DNA of 64,000 nt. Origin: Papaver somniferum (lineage: Eukaryota > Streptophyta > Magnoliopsida > Ranunculales > Papaveraceae). A program made the translations under genes and the position numbers. Below the pieces are notes generated by a model. That model worked only from the letters and a program-made list of their open reading frames with translations, ran no database searches and had not been told where the DNA came from. The stretch is from positions 37,626,393 to 37,690,392 of the forward strand of contig NC_039361.1 of assembly GCF_003573695.1 (NCBI RefSeq), written 5' to 3'. Positions within the stretch are counted from its first letter, which is position 1. Each line of letters begins with the position of its first letter. Of this stretch, positions 1 to 9,773 are shown in pieces.

Positions 1-1523
1 TCTTCTAAAAAGCATCTTAGTTACTCGGACCCCTCTCGTGCTTTATCTAACGTAATACTCTCAAATTCCATAGTGAATTTGAGCAAAACATGTCTGTTTG
101 GAAATCTTCCAAAAACATACCCTCAAACTGGAGTGAAAATATATCCACTCGTACACTTGGACTCCTCTGAGCCCGATATCCAGTTTGCATCACAAAATCC
201 CTCAAGGACGCCAGGGTACCCTTCATAATTCAAACAAAAGGTCAAACTGTATTTCAAATACCTCAACACTCTAAAAAGTGCATTCCAATGTTCGTGCCCT
301 GGATTACAAGTATACCTACTTAACCTACTCACAGCATAAGCAATGTCTGGCCTAGTACAGTTCATCAAATACATTAGACTTCCTGTAACTCGTGAGTATT
401 CAAGTTGTGACAATCCATTACCCTTATTCTTTGTGAGTCTACAACAAGGATCATATGGAGTATGAGCAGGTCTGCAATCAAAATGATTGAATTTTCTAAG
501 CGCAGATTCAACATAATGAGATTGACTAAGACTATAACCGTTAGAAGTTCTTCTAATTTTCATCCCTAAAATTACATCTGCGGGGCCTAAGTCTTTCATG
601 TCAAAGTTCTCATTTAGCACGCTCTTAATGGAATTAATTACTTTCATGTTTGTACCAAGTATAAGCATATCATCAACATACAAGCATACAATTACACAGG
701 CATCATTCACAAGTTTAGTATAGACACACTTGTCAGATTCATTGATTTTAAAACCACTAGAAAACATTACATGATCAAATTTTTCATGCCATTGTTTAGG
801 TGCTTGTTTCAATCCATACAAAGATTTTTTCAGTTTACAAACTTTGTTTTCACAACCTTTCACTACAAAGCCCTCATGTTGTTCCATGTAAATGTATTCA
901 TCTAATTCACCATGTAGAAAAGCTGTTTTTACATCCATTGGATGTATCTCTAGGTTATGAACCGAAGCTATAGCAATTAACATCCTAATGGAAGTAATTC
1001 TCGTAACGGGTGAGTAAGTATCAAAGAAATATACACCTTCCTTTTGTTTTTAGCCTTTAACTACTAACCTAGCCTTGTATTTTTGAATAGTTCCATCTAA
1101 TTTACATTTCTTTTTGAATATCCATTTACATCCTATGGCCTTGCACCCTGGAGGTAAATCTATTATATCCCACGTATCATTCTCTTTGATGGATTTCATT
1201 TCACTAATACTGGACTCTTTCCACCATGGAGCTTCCGGTGAAGTCATGGCTTCTCTATAAGTTTCAGGATTAGACTCTGCTAGTGTTACGAAGTCAGGTC
1301 CAAAGGAGGTTTTGGTTCTATCCCTTTTACTTCTCCTAGGATCAGTTTCTACTTCATCTTCCTCTAAAGGTAAAGTCTGACTGGTTGAAGGGACATCTAG
1401 GGGATCAACACCTCTCTTACGAGAGTCAATTTTCAAAGGAAAAACAGTTTCAAAAAACACAACATCCCTAGACTCCATAATAGTATTCACACCAATTTCA
1501 GAAATTTCAGAACTCACAACCAT
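1..1523 (-). pseudogene. Copia reverse transcriptase with start of RNase H, broken
   Basis: Reads from about 1523 down to base 1. The first part is the integrase-RT linker, ending in the conserved GCKWIFKKKCKLDGTIQKYK segment that opens the RT domain. A TAA at 1050-1052 replaces an aromatic residue after LVVKG; on both sides the frame is the same, so this is a single nonsense change. The RT core follows with QLDV-like [25 protein letters not shown] and the catalytic YVDD at 669-680. RNase H begins with [19 protein letters not shown], then a TGA near 123 ends the frame; farther on another stop sits where the usual Trp of the EAEWLR motif would be. In the family this enzyme copies element RNA into DNA in cytoplasmic particles; this copy cannot do so. 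Confidence 0.92.
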
Positions 1524-1613
1524 AAATCTATATGCAGGAGTATGCTCAAGATACCCTATGAAGACACAATCAACAGTTTTGAGTCATACCTTGGTTGCTT
1601 TAGGTTTAGGGAT

Positions 1614-2330
1614 CTAAACCTTATCCAAACACCCCCACACTTTGAAGTATGCAAAAGAAGGTTGTCTACCTTTCCACAATTCATATGGAGTTTTATCTGA
1701 TCCTTTAAAGGGTATTCTATTCAGGATATAGCAGGATGAGAGGACAGCTTCCCCCCGCAAGTTCGAAGGTAATCCTGAACTAATTAACATGGTATTCATC
1801 ATCTCCTTAATGGTATGGTTCTTACGTTCAGCTACACCATTAGACTGAGGTGAAATAAGGAGGGGTAACTTCGTGTATTAAGCCAATTTATATACAAAAA
1901 TCTCCTATAAGAATTTTATACTTACCACCACGGTCAAACCTAACTGTTTTAATGGTATCATTTAATGGTTTTCAACTTCTAGTTTATATATCTTAAAGGC
2001 TTCTAAGGCATCATCCTTACCTCTAAGCAAATATAAATGACAATACCTCGTACAATCGTCTATAAAAGTAACAAACCATTTCTTACCACCGCTAGTTTGA
2101 ACGGATTTCAAGTCAACTAGGTTCGAGTGAATTAATTCTAAGGGTTTAGAATTTCTATGAACATTTTTGCTAAAAAGGTTTTTCTAGCATATTTTGATTC
2201 TATGCAAATTTCACATTTGTGTTCTTTTTCCAAACACAATTTGGGTATGCAGCCTACATTAGCTAGTTTATGCATTGACTTGTAATTTAATCTATGTCTA
2301 CCATGCAACACATTCAAACACACACAAAAA
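1614..2330 (-). pseudogene. Copia integrase remnant
   Basis: The 3' part (1614-1850) reads SPQSNGVAERKNHTIKEMM, which contains the third catalytic acidic residue (Glu) of the DDE integrase core, then LWKGRQPSFAYFKVWGC, the typical end of the copia core. A start-distal piece at 2138-2323 reads CLEKEHKCEICIESKYARK, matching the Cys pair of the N-terminal HHCC zinc-binding region. The stretch between (1850-2130) is related in places but full of stops and frameshifts. Integrase inserts the element's cDNA into chromosomes; here it is dead. Confidence 0.85.
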
Positions 2331-2639
2331 ATTAGAAATTTTCACTTCATCAATTTTCCTTTAAGCTTATATAAAACCCTAAGTCATATAACCGATGCCT
2401 GAAAAATCATATCCCTTAGTTATAACAAGTTTTCCAAATTTAATTAAGATCTTCAATCTTTTGCCATCTACAACAGAACAAGATACAAGATTCTTGCATA
2501 TGCTCGGAACATGAAAACTTTATTCAATGTGAGAATATTACAGATATGAGCTTCTGCTCGACCTTTCCCTTTTATGCAACCTCTGTCGCATATGAGTTAC
2601 TCATATAAAGTTTCTCGACATCCCCTATCCTCTAATAGG

Positions 2640-2977
2640 AGGTGAACAGGTCTCTGTTTCAACAAACATGCTTAGTGGCTCCAAAGTCCACCCATCATAT
2701 CTCACACTGGTTATTAAAATAACTTCCGACATCATGCCACTGAACTCGTGCTAGTTTGTTTTCAACTAAATTAGCATTAACTTTCTACTAATTAAGGTTT
2801 TACGTTGTCTACAATTACTGCCATTTGACCAGAAATTTTACTAACAAAACAATCACCCTTAATTAAAGTAATGCTAGATTTAGGTCTACGAAACATACCT
2901 TTCTTACAAGATCTATGCATAGTGTTGCATTTGACGTTCTCACCTTTGTCATCTTTGGAAGATTTATTTTCAGCCAC
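2640..2977 (-). pseudogene. Copia gag end and protease remnant
   Basis: On the minus strand around 2710-2660 the sequence reads WVDFGATKHVC, the copia aspartic-protease active-site motif WxDSGATxHxC with the Ser of DSG changed to Phe and a stop right after Cys. Just before it (about 2780) VNANLVE and similar words fit the usual gag-protease junction, and a 61-codon open piece (2977-2792) precedes that. The protease would cut the polyprotein. The altered motif, the stop and the frame breaks show this copy is inactive. Confidence 0.72.
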
Positions 2978-3348
2978 ATGCGCCTATTAGCCATGTCCCT
3001 TGTAGATGGCATCTTTATTCACAAAACACAATTCTGAATCAGAAAGTATAATATGAATTTTGAAGTTAACATCTGGATTTACAAACTTTGTTTGAACCAC
3101 CATTTCAAAAAACTCATGGTTACCCCATAAAAACTAATATTGTCAACAACAAATTTCTGCTTGTCAGAATTTTTCAGGAACATTTCTCTGTTTTATAAAA
3201 TATCGAAAATATACTTTTACAACTCCAAAAATTCTGAAATTTTACGTGGGTAACTATGAAGATGTCTACTACATTATTCCAAAAGGGTTTATCAAAATTA
3301 TTTCTAGGTTAAGAGATAAACTCGAAACTCTACAGCTGACCCAAAAAT

Positions 3349-3537
3349 TCATTTTTTTGCTTTTTCACTCCACAAACAACATCCATGATTGTTGGGTGCT
3401 ATAATTAAAGACAAGGAATGATCAAATAAACAAAATTTGTTGATACTTATCTCCTTTATAATGTAAGTGATCGGATTGACAAACCGGATGAGCTCCCCAG
3501 AAAATTTTGCAGACCCATCAACATCGTTCTTACCCAT
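3349..3537 (-). pseudogene. Possible gag start of the decayed copia element
   Basis: A 62-codon frame beginning MGKNDVDGSAKFSGEL lies where gag should start, upstream of the protease and integrase remnants. The words KFSGE resemble the FxGxNF opening of copia gag proteins, but the rest is not recognisable and a frameshift may follow. Weak call based mainly on position. Confidence 0.3.
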
Positions 3538-3540
3538 TGC

Positions 3541-4020
3541 TACAGATAGGAACGACTATTGTGTTAAGATTTTTGCAACTATAACAATAAAACACTAAAA
3601 GAAGATCTGAAGAAGTTAGAAATAAAATTTCTGAAAGGTAAATAAACACTTAATTGATAGTAAACAGAGGACAGAGTCACGTGTTCAACACGCTGTCCTT
3701 AACACAATAGTTGACCGATACGCCTCAAGAATGAGTGATGCCTATACCCTGTGGTCAAGTTATATCCAGGATAAAACTGCCCGTTGCAAGTCTTGTTAGC
3801 ACTACAATACTTACCCACTCATACGAACTCAAAAGCAATGGCACAGAAGAAATGAAAAATATACCACACAGAGGGAGAGAGACGAAAAGAAGAGGATACT
3901 ACCTGGGCACAAATTAGAATGAAGAAACCAGAAGGTTTATATAGTGGAGAAGAGAGGTAATCGATAATAATGTGCATTAAGAGTGAATTAAAGAGAATAT
4001 AATTTTGTAATAAAACCAAA
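3541..4020 (-). promoter_or_regulatory. Probable LTR or leader of the decayed copia element, with TATA box
   Basis: Lies immediately upstream (minus strand) of the putative gag start. It holds a TATA-like CTATATAAACC (plus 3934-3944) followed by pyrimidine-rich sequence, as in LTR promoters. No clear primer site or second LTR is visible, so the LTR limits are not set. Confidence 0.35.
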
Positions 4021-4494
4021 ATAATTTTTCATTAATTCAAGATTTTCCAAAATGGTAAAAACAGTTACGCAATTCACTGCACATTATGTCGACATAAAAA
4101 TAAAAACGAAAATAAATAAATCCTCTCTATGTCATACGCCCCCCACATTAAATACAAAATTTATTTTGATATTAAAAATTTAAAGAAATATTTCAAAAGA
4201 ATTTTGTCCAAAAAGGTAAGTCTTGTTGACCTATATCCACGGCGAAAGAACGAGCTCGAGTGCAAAACTCAAGCCTTAGTGGAAACAAATATTATTTATC
4301 CCACCCGTTCCACCCACATTGTTTGTCTAACTATCCATAATGGAATAGTTAATAGTGGAGCTCCTCTTTAGTTATACCCTGTGTAGAATTAAAGGTCATA
4401 TTTCATTCACTCATAAGAAAATGAACAAGTGTCCTTAGAGACTCAAAGGTCCTAAATTCCATTCCAACAAAGACTACAAAACCGAAATAATAAA
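4021..4494. other. Intergenic DNA, nothing recognised
   Basis: AT-rich sequence between the decayed copia element and the TBL pseudogene. An 80-codon frame at 4129-4371 resembles nothing I know. Confidence 0.5.
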
Positions 4495-5358
4495 ACTCAT
4501 TTTCTCCGACAAGATTTGTGTGGTCTGCTTTTCTGGTTTATGAAACACAACCCCAGAACAGTCGAACCAAGGAAATATATTAAAACAAGAACCGAAGACG
4601 CTGAGACTGGATTTGATCGACCCACACGCGGCATTATACTACCCCGATGCTGATATTATAATGTTCGATTCTTGGCACTGGTGGGTTGGACATAAAGTTC
4701 ACAATGGGTGAGTAGACAATGAAAGAATGAAAAACAAAATGTGTGCAAGTATGTGCCGAAAATAACTGGTCTTGAAATTGCAAGACAAACTACTTTCAAG
4801 AAGGTGATTATATGCACCCACAAATGGATGTTCGTACAACATACAAGAAAGCTCTTACTACTTGGAGCAGATGGGTTGAAAAAAACATAGACCCCAACAA
4901 AACTCAAGTTATTTTTGGAGAGCATTCAATTAGCCATTACAGGTAACTGGCGATGCAAATGTGTTTTAATTGTTTAATTGTAGGCAGAGGCGATGCCAGT
5001 ATTGTTGTGGTTGTTTAAAATCATGGGAAGTAAATGGAATAAAGATGGAAAATGCGACAGACTGAAGGCACCGCTCATGAATAACGAAACTTTCATAGAA
5101 AAAAATCCATCAGAAGTAAAACATACACAAGACACATACGAAGAATGAAGACTCATGTTATATATTTGGACGTCGCTAAGCAGTCTTACTACCGAGTAGA
5201 CGCGCATCCTTCAATGTATACGAGTCCTTCCAACAAGAACAATGCAAAAATGAAAATAGATTGCGGTCCTTGGTTGCTTACCTGGTGTTCCTGATACATG
5301 GAGTAAATTGTTGTACATTTCTCTCTTGAGAGCTGGTAAAGGGTCTTTTGCCAGGTGA
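4495..5358 (+). pseudogene. Trichome-birefringence-like (TBL) acetyltransferase pseudogene, copy 1
   Basis: Pieces of the C-terminal PC-esterase/PMR5 domain of the plant TBL family (Golgi wall-polysaccharide O-acetyltransferases) occur in order: FVWSAFLVYE (about 4507-4540), TLRLDLIDP...FDSWHWW (4600-4690), NYFQEGDY...ALTTWSRWV (4788-4885) ending SHYR at 4941 before a GTAACT donor-like site, then KWNKDGKC...NNETFIEKNP (about 5026-5120) and VIYLDVAK...DAHPSMY (5155-5220). A short probable intron separates the WHWW and NYFQEG parts. Compared with copy 2 there is a 1-base loss near 5140 and a 1-base gain near 5270, and the DxxH catalytic motif reads DCGP instead of DCGH. A TGA at 5356-5358 matches the family's end. 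Non-functional. The N-terminal half of the gene is absent. Confidence 0.85.
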
Positions 5359-5610
5359 AAGTGAATGTAGCCTTATGTCATGTGTAAACCAACATTCACG
5401 GCTATATGTTGTGCATTTGGAGAACAAATTATCAGAAAAAGAAAAATAAAGATTAATTAAGGCGTCAATCTGTCATCATTTTAGGAAACCTCAACCATCA
5501 TCGATACTCAGTTTCTCTACATGAACACACAAGAATACATTATTAGAATCAAAATTGAAGTGTTGGACACACATCCAACAAACACATTGAAAATCGTCGG
5601 TGGCAAATTA

Positions 5611-5934
5611 AAATCGGAAAATGGGTCATTTGTCCAATATTTTTAGAACATGGTTCAAATGGACGATTAAAAATTAGTACGGGTGAAATGGATAAAAAAA
5701 AGTTAGCAAGGATGAAACTGGATTCATCCTGGCTTAAACTTAAAATATAGCGAGGATGAAACTGGATGCATCCTGTATAAATTAAGAAATAAGAAAATGT
5801 ATTTGAAAATTGGCAGGATGAAACTGTTTACATCCTGGCTATTTTTACATTTTTGTCCATTTAAATAGTATCAAAATTTAAACGTCCTTTTCGCCCAGAA
5901 ATTATTGGTTTTGGCCTTTTTAACCAATTTTGTG
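5611..5934 (+). repeat. Interspersed repeat with three AGGATGAAAC hairpin units, copy 1
   Basis: Begins AAATCGGAAAATGGGTCATT and ends CAATTTTGTG. A related copy lies in opposite orientation at 62561-62860. Inside are three short dyads, AGGATGAAAC...CATCCT, at 5709-5730, 5753-5774 and 5815-5836. An AT-rich 8-bp direct repeat (AATTAAAA) at 5606-5613 and 5935-5942 could be a target duplication. No ORF. Family not recognised. Confidence 0.75.
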
Positions 5935-6758
5935 AATTAAAAAATGGGTTGACAAGAACAAGCTTAATATATGGTCGATCTGGTTCCAAAAGAAAAAATT
6001 ACAGCATGGGTAATAGAATAGCATATAATCCCAATAAAGATTAATTAGTAACAGAAGCTACCAATAAATTTTTGTATTAGTCACTACATATCAATATTAA
6101 TTAGTAACAGAAGCTACCAATGAATCTTTTATTAATCACTCCATTATAAACTAAAATTGGAACGTGCAAGTTATGCACACAAACAACTTCATTCAAAGAT
6201 TATTTTTTTTATGCAACTTTGGGGAGCTTTCCTCTTTTATATAAAAAAAAATATATATATGTTTGGTTGGGAGTACCTATCATTTTGGTATAAAAACAAC
6301 TGTAATTTGGACTTTCTTAACATCAATTGTATATCATAATTGGTTAAAATTTTGGACCAAGCAAAAGTAATTGGATTTGAATTTCAAAGAAATGGAAACT
6401 GAAGTGCTACTCCGTCTCTTATTAACTCATCCTTTTCCTTTCTATTTTTTTCCAAAGTTATAAGCTTATTTTCCTCTTTAAACGATAAATTTCTAAGACA
6501 ATCATTTTCAAATTAACATTAGCGTTGTTAAATCTTTTGCAGAGGAATCGAATCCAAAACTGTAACAGATGATGTGGGCATAGGAGATTCACTTCCGTAG
6601 GGAGGCTGGACATATTATACGGAGACAACCACCTCCGTAAGGGTTCAAGATTAAGAACTTCTATAATGACCTTCAAGTAATATACACCTACTCCGATGTC
6701 TAGCCCCAATGGTACCAGTTACCACATTCTAGCATTTAAAACACCAAGTAATAAAAAA
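5935..6758. other. Intergenic AT-rich DNA
   Basis: No domain or gene recognised. A short local repeat, TTAGTAACAGAAGCTACCAA, occurs twice, at 6042-6061 and 6101-6120. Confidence 0.5.
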
Positions 6759-7191
6759 TCAGGCTAGAGCCATCCAAAACTTCACTTTCTTGTCAGCACC
6801 AGCAGTGGCTGAAATTATCCCGCTATCAGGTCCTGCAGAACAAGAAGAGATCGTGATGTAAATTCAAACAACTACTAGGAAAGAGGACAATCGTCAGACC
6901 AAAACAGAAGGAAAAGGAAAGTTTACTTACTCATAAGAATTTTCTTTGGCGCCAAAGCAATGCATGTGATGTTGCCTGCAAGTCAAAAGGAGTACCAACA
7001 CTCATTGAGAAAATTTATCATTGAAGAAACTTAAAGATCTATAAGAAAGATAAGCTTGAATATACCATCATGAGCCTTACCAGCTGTGTCCAAAACCTTC
7101 CCAGTTTTAACACATAGCCATTGCAGCAATGAATCATGGGTGGCGGCCAATACTTTTCCATCACCAACTCAACCTCAAACTTATCCAGCCA
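6759..7191 (-). pseudogene. 3' end of a WD40-repeat gene, cut by the copia insertion
   Basis: Three minus-strand exons fit together: 7191-7066, 6975-6931 and 6832-6759. Both introns (7065-6976 and 6930-6833) have GT donors and AG acceptors, and the frame runs through both junctions to a TGA at 6759-6761. The peptide contains GKVLAATHDSLLQWLCV, KAHDGNITCIA and ATAGADKKVKFWMALA, the pattern of two consecutive WD40 blades ending in a blade-closing FW. WD40 proteins are beta-propeller scaffolds; I cannot name this one. A likely 1-base loss lies just before GDGKVLA (about 7160), and a copia element begins at 7192, separating this tail from any upstream exons. Upstream exons were not found beyond the element. 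Confidence 0.75.
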
Positions 7192-7449
7192 TATTAAGCT
7201 GTTGTATAGTATCACATCCTGAACCTAGTCTTGGCTGTTGTAAATACGTGTTTATCTAGAATATGTCTTCCTTCTTTGTAGCATAACAACTCTATATTTG
7301 CTAAGTCTTCCTACTTATTTACTTGACTAGCTATGTATACGGATCTTTGTAACTTCCTGTAATGTAATTACTATAAATATAGTTCAATGAAGATAAACTC
7401 GTGACTGTTGTGCGAGAAACCCAAAACCTGTGTTATCCAAATTTCTTTA
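7192..7449 (+). repeat. 5' LTR of the 5.1-kb copia element
   Basis: Starts TATTAAGCTGTTG and ends AAATTTCTTTA. The ends are TA...TA rather than TG...CA, and the same in both LTRs. The limits are fixed by the AGCCA duplication outside and by the primer site directly following. A TATA-like ACTATAAATATAG lies about 75 bp from its end. Confidence 0.95.
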
Positions 7450-7463
7450 TGGTAATCTAGAGC
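7450..7463 (+). promoter_or_regulatory. Primer binding site of the copia element
   Basis: TGGTAATCTAGAGC directly follows the 5' LTR. It matches the plant copia TGGTATCAGAGC (initiator Met-tRNA) site with small changes. Confidence 0.8.
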
Positions 7464-7499
7464 TAGGTTAGATTTTTTTTTTTCTGCAACATCATCATC

Positions 7500-8722
7500 A
7501 TGACTAACGGAGGCGATCCATCTCACCCTTCAGATGTCATTCCAGAGAAGGTTATTGGTTTATCTCCTACCAGTCCTACTACGTGCACCCTTCTGATAAT
7601 CCCACATCAGTCATTTATTCTCCCTTACTCGCAAGTGAAAACTACTGAACCTGGGGTTGAGGTATGATGAAGGCATTAAGTGCAAAAGGCAAACTAGGAT
7701 ATATTGATGGAACAGTAAAAAAACCGACTAATGCATCAGATCTCCCTCACTGGACGAGATGTGATGACTTAGTAGGCAGCTGGATATCTAATTCAGTGGA
7801 TCCTGAAATCCGTTCAAGCACTCAGAACTTCCCGTCTGCACATGAACAGTGGTTAGAAATCAAATCTAGATTCTCTCATCACAATGCATCAAAGCTATAC
7901 GCTATAAAACAATCCATTGCTCTGTTGAAACAAGACAACCTGAGTGTTTCCATGTATTATACTCGGTTGAAGTCACTCTGGGATCAATTGGATGCTTTCC
8001 GACCAATTGAGCCTTGCATATGCGGTGCAGGTAAGAACTCTGTGAATCACCACAATCAAGATCGTTCCATGGAATTTTTGCAGGGTTTACATGATCGTTT
8101 TTCAGCCTTGCGTAGTCAGATTCTTCTTATGGAACCAATGCCATCACCTGCGAAAATCTATAATCATGTCAGACAGGAAGAAGAACAGCAGGGACTCAAT
8201 TATTCTTCCATTCCTGTTGTGGATTCTGCTGCCCTGAATATCTCTCGCAGTTACGATTCTCGTCAGGCGAGATCTTTTCAAAACCCTGGAAACAACAAAA
8301 GCCAGAGGCCTTTTTGTGACCACTGCAACAAACACGGTCACACTAAGCAGACCTGTTGGAAGCTTAACGGGTACCCAAAATACTTTCCCAAGCCAAGAGA
8401 TTTAGAGCCTCCTGTGATTGCTGCTATCACTCAACCTCCGACTGCTGCACCGGCTATAAGCGCTTCTCAATATGCACGCCTCTTAACTCTTCTTGAAGAT
8501 GATAACGATAGCACTGATGTGGCACCATATGCCAATTTTGCTGGTATGTCTCTATCCTGTTCTAATGATATTTGGATTATTGACAGTGGGGAAACTCATC
8601 ATATTTGTTCTTCACTTTCTCTTTTTTCCTCTCATGTCGTGGTTAATAAACCACTCACTGTCCAGCTACCAGATGGTACACATACCTCTGTGACACATTG
8701 GCATTGTGAATTTATCTCCTAA
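7500..8722 (+). pseudogene. Copia gag with protease start, broken
   Basis: An ATG at 7500 opens a frame that is off by one from the main frame. In the main frame, TGA codons stand where Trp and Arg are expected shortly before the Met at 7664. From 7664 a 352-codon frame holds a UBN2-type gag (LVGSWISNSVDPEIR, MYYTRLKSLWDQLDAF), then the zinc knuckle CDHCNKHGHTKQTC (8315-8356, CX2CX4HX4C), and the protease site IIDSGETHHIC at about 8579. A frameshift near 8697 ends it early. Gag forms the particle that packages element RNA. Confidence 0.92.
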
Positions 8723-9773
8723 AATTCAATTTCTAAATGTCTTTCATATTCCGAGTTTTAAGTTCAACTTAATCTCTGTTAGCAAACTAACCAGCACATC
8801 TAATTGCTGTGTTCAGTTCTCACACGAATCTTGTGTGTTTTAGGATCGTCAAACCACCAAAGTGATTGGATGGAGTAAGCAAGTGGCAGGCCTATATCAC
8901 TTTTGTTTTCAACCATTTGCTTTATCTTTATCTGCAAATAAGCCTGTTGATAAATGGCACTGTCGTCTAGGGCATCCGAGTGTGGATTGCTTTAAGTTTT
9001 TATCTCGTAATTTCCCTTTCATTAGTTCTTCATGTAGTCATGACTGTGATGTATGCCCCCGGGCTAAACAGACTCGTCTTAGATTTAATAAAAGTATTTC
9101 TTTGTCTACACATCCATTCCAATTGATCCATGCTGACATATGGGGACCTTTTTCAACTCCCTCTATGACTGGTGCCAAATATTTTTTGACAATTGTAGAT
9201 GATTATTCGCGCTGCACTTGGGTTTTTTTTGATGAAATCCAAGTCAGAAACTTTAAAATATCTTCATTATTTTTTCAAATTTGGTCGAAAGATCTCTACC
9301 ATCTCATCCGATATTAATTCGTTGATCATTCCTCAACTCCAGACTTTCCGGTCTGATAATGGATCCGAGTTCAAATCCAATGAACTTCAATCATGGTTTC
9401 ACCAACATGGAATCTTACATCAAACTAGTTGTGTGTATACTCCGCAACAAAATGGCATTGTTGAAAGGAAACATCGCCATTTGCTCAATGTAGCTAGAGC
9501 ATTGCGTTTTCAGGATAATCTTCCACTTCGTTTTTGGGGTGAATGTATACTTGCTGCTACTTATATTATCAACAAGTTACCAACTCCCGTGTTGTCTCAT
9601 AAGACTCCTCATGAAATGCTATTGCATAAACAGCCAGATTACTCATCCTTGCGTGTATTTGGCTGCCTTTGTTTTGTAAGAAATACTAGAATTTCTCACA
9701 AATTGATCAATGTGCCAAGCCTGGCATATTCATTGGTTATCCTTATGGTCAAAAGGGATACTCTATTTATGAT
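8697..9773 (+). pseudogene. Copia protease end and integrase, broken
   Basis: Continues the protease (NLSPKIQFLNVFHIPSFKFN) up to a TAG at 8841-8843, where Gln is expected. Then come the HHCC zinc region (WHCRLGHPS, CDVCPRAKQ) and the DDE integrase core: Asp in IHADIWGPF (about 9134), Asp in FRSDNGSEF (9355) and Glu in NGIVERKH (9463), with 35 residues between the last two. One extra T in a T run near 9222-9230 shifts the frame, and one missing T near 9705 shifts it again. All catalytic residues are still present, so decay is by stops and indels. Confidence 0.93.

Larger units (their letters stand above)
1..3540 (-). mobile_element. Decayed Ty1/copia element, truncated by the left window edge
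   Basis: On the minus strand the order is gag remnant, protease, integrase, linker, reverse transcriptase and start of RNase H, which is the Ty1/copia order (integrase before RT). Several stops and frameshifts break it and the RNase H tail leaves the window at base 1, so no 3' LTR can be seen. The RT wording ([25 protein letters not shown]) is typical of plant copia; I do not assign a lineage. Inferred to be an old, dead copy. Its individual domains are listed separately. Confidence 0.9.
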
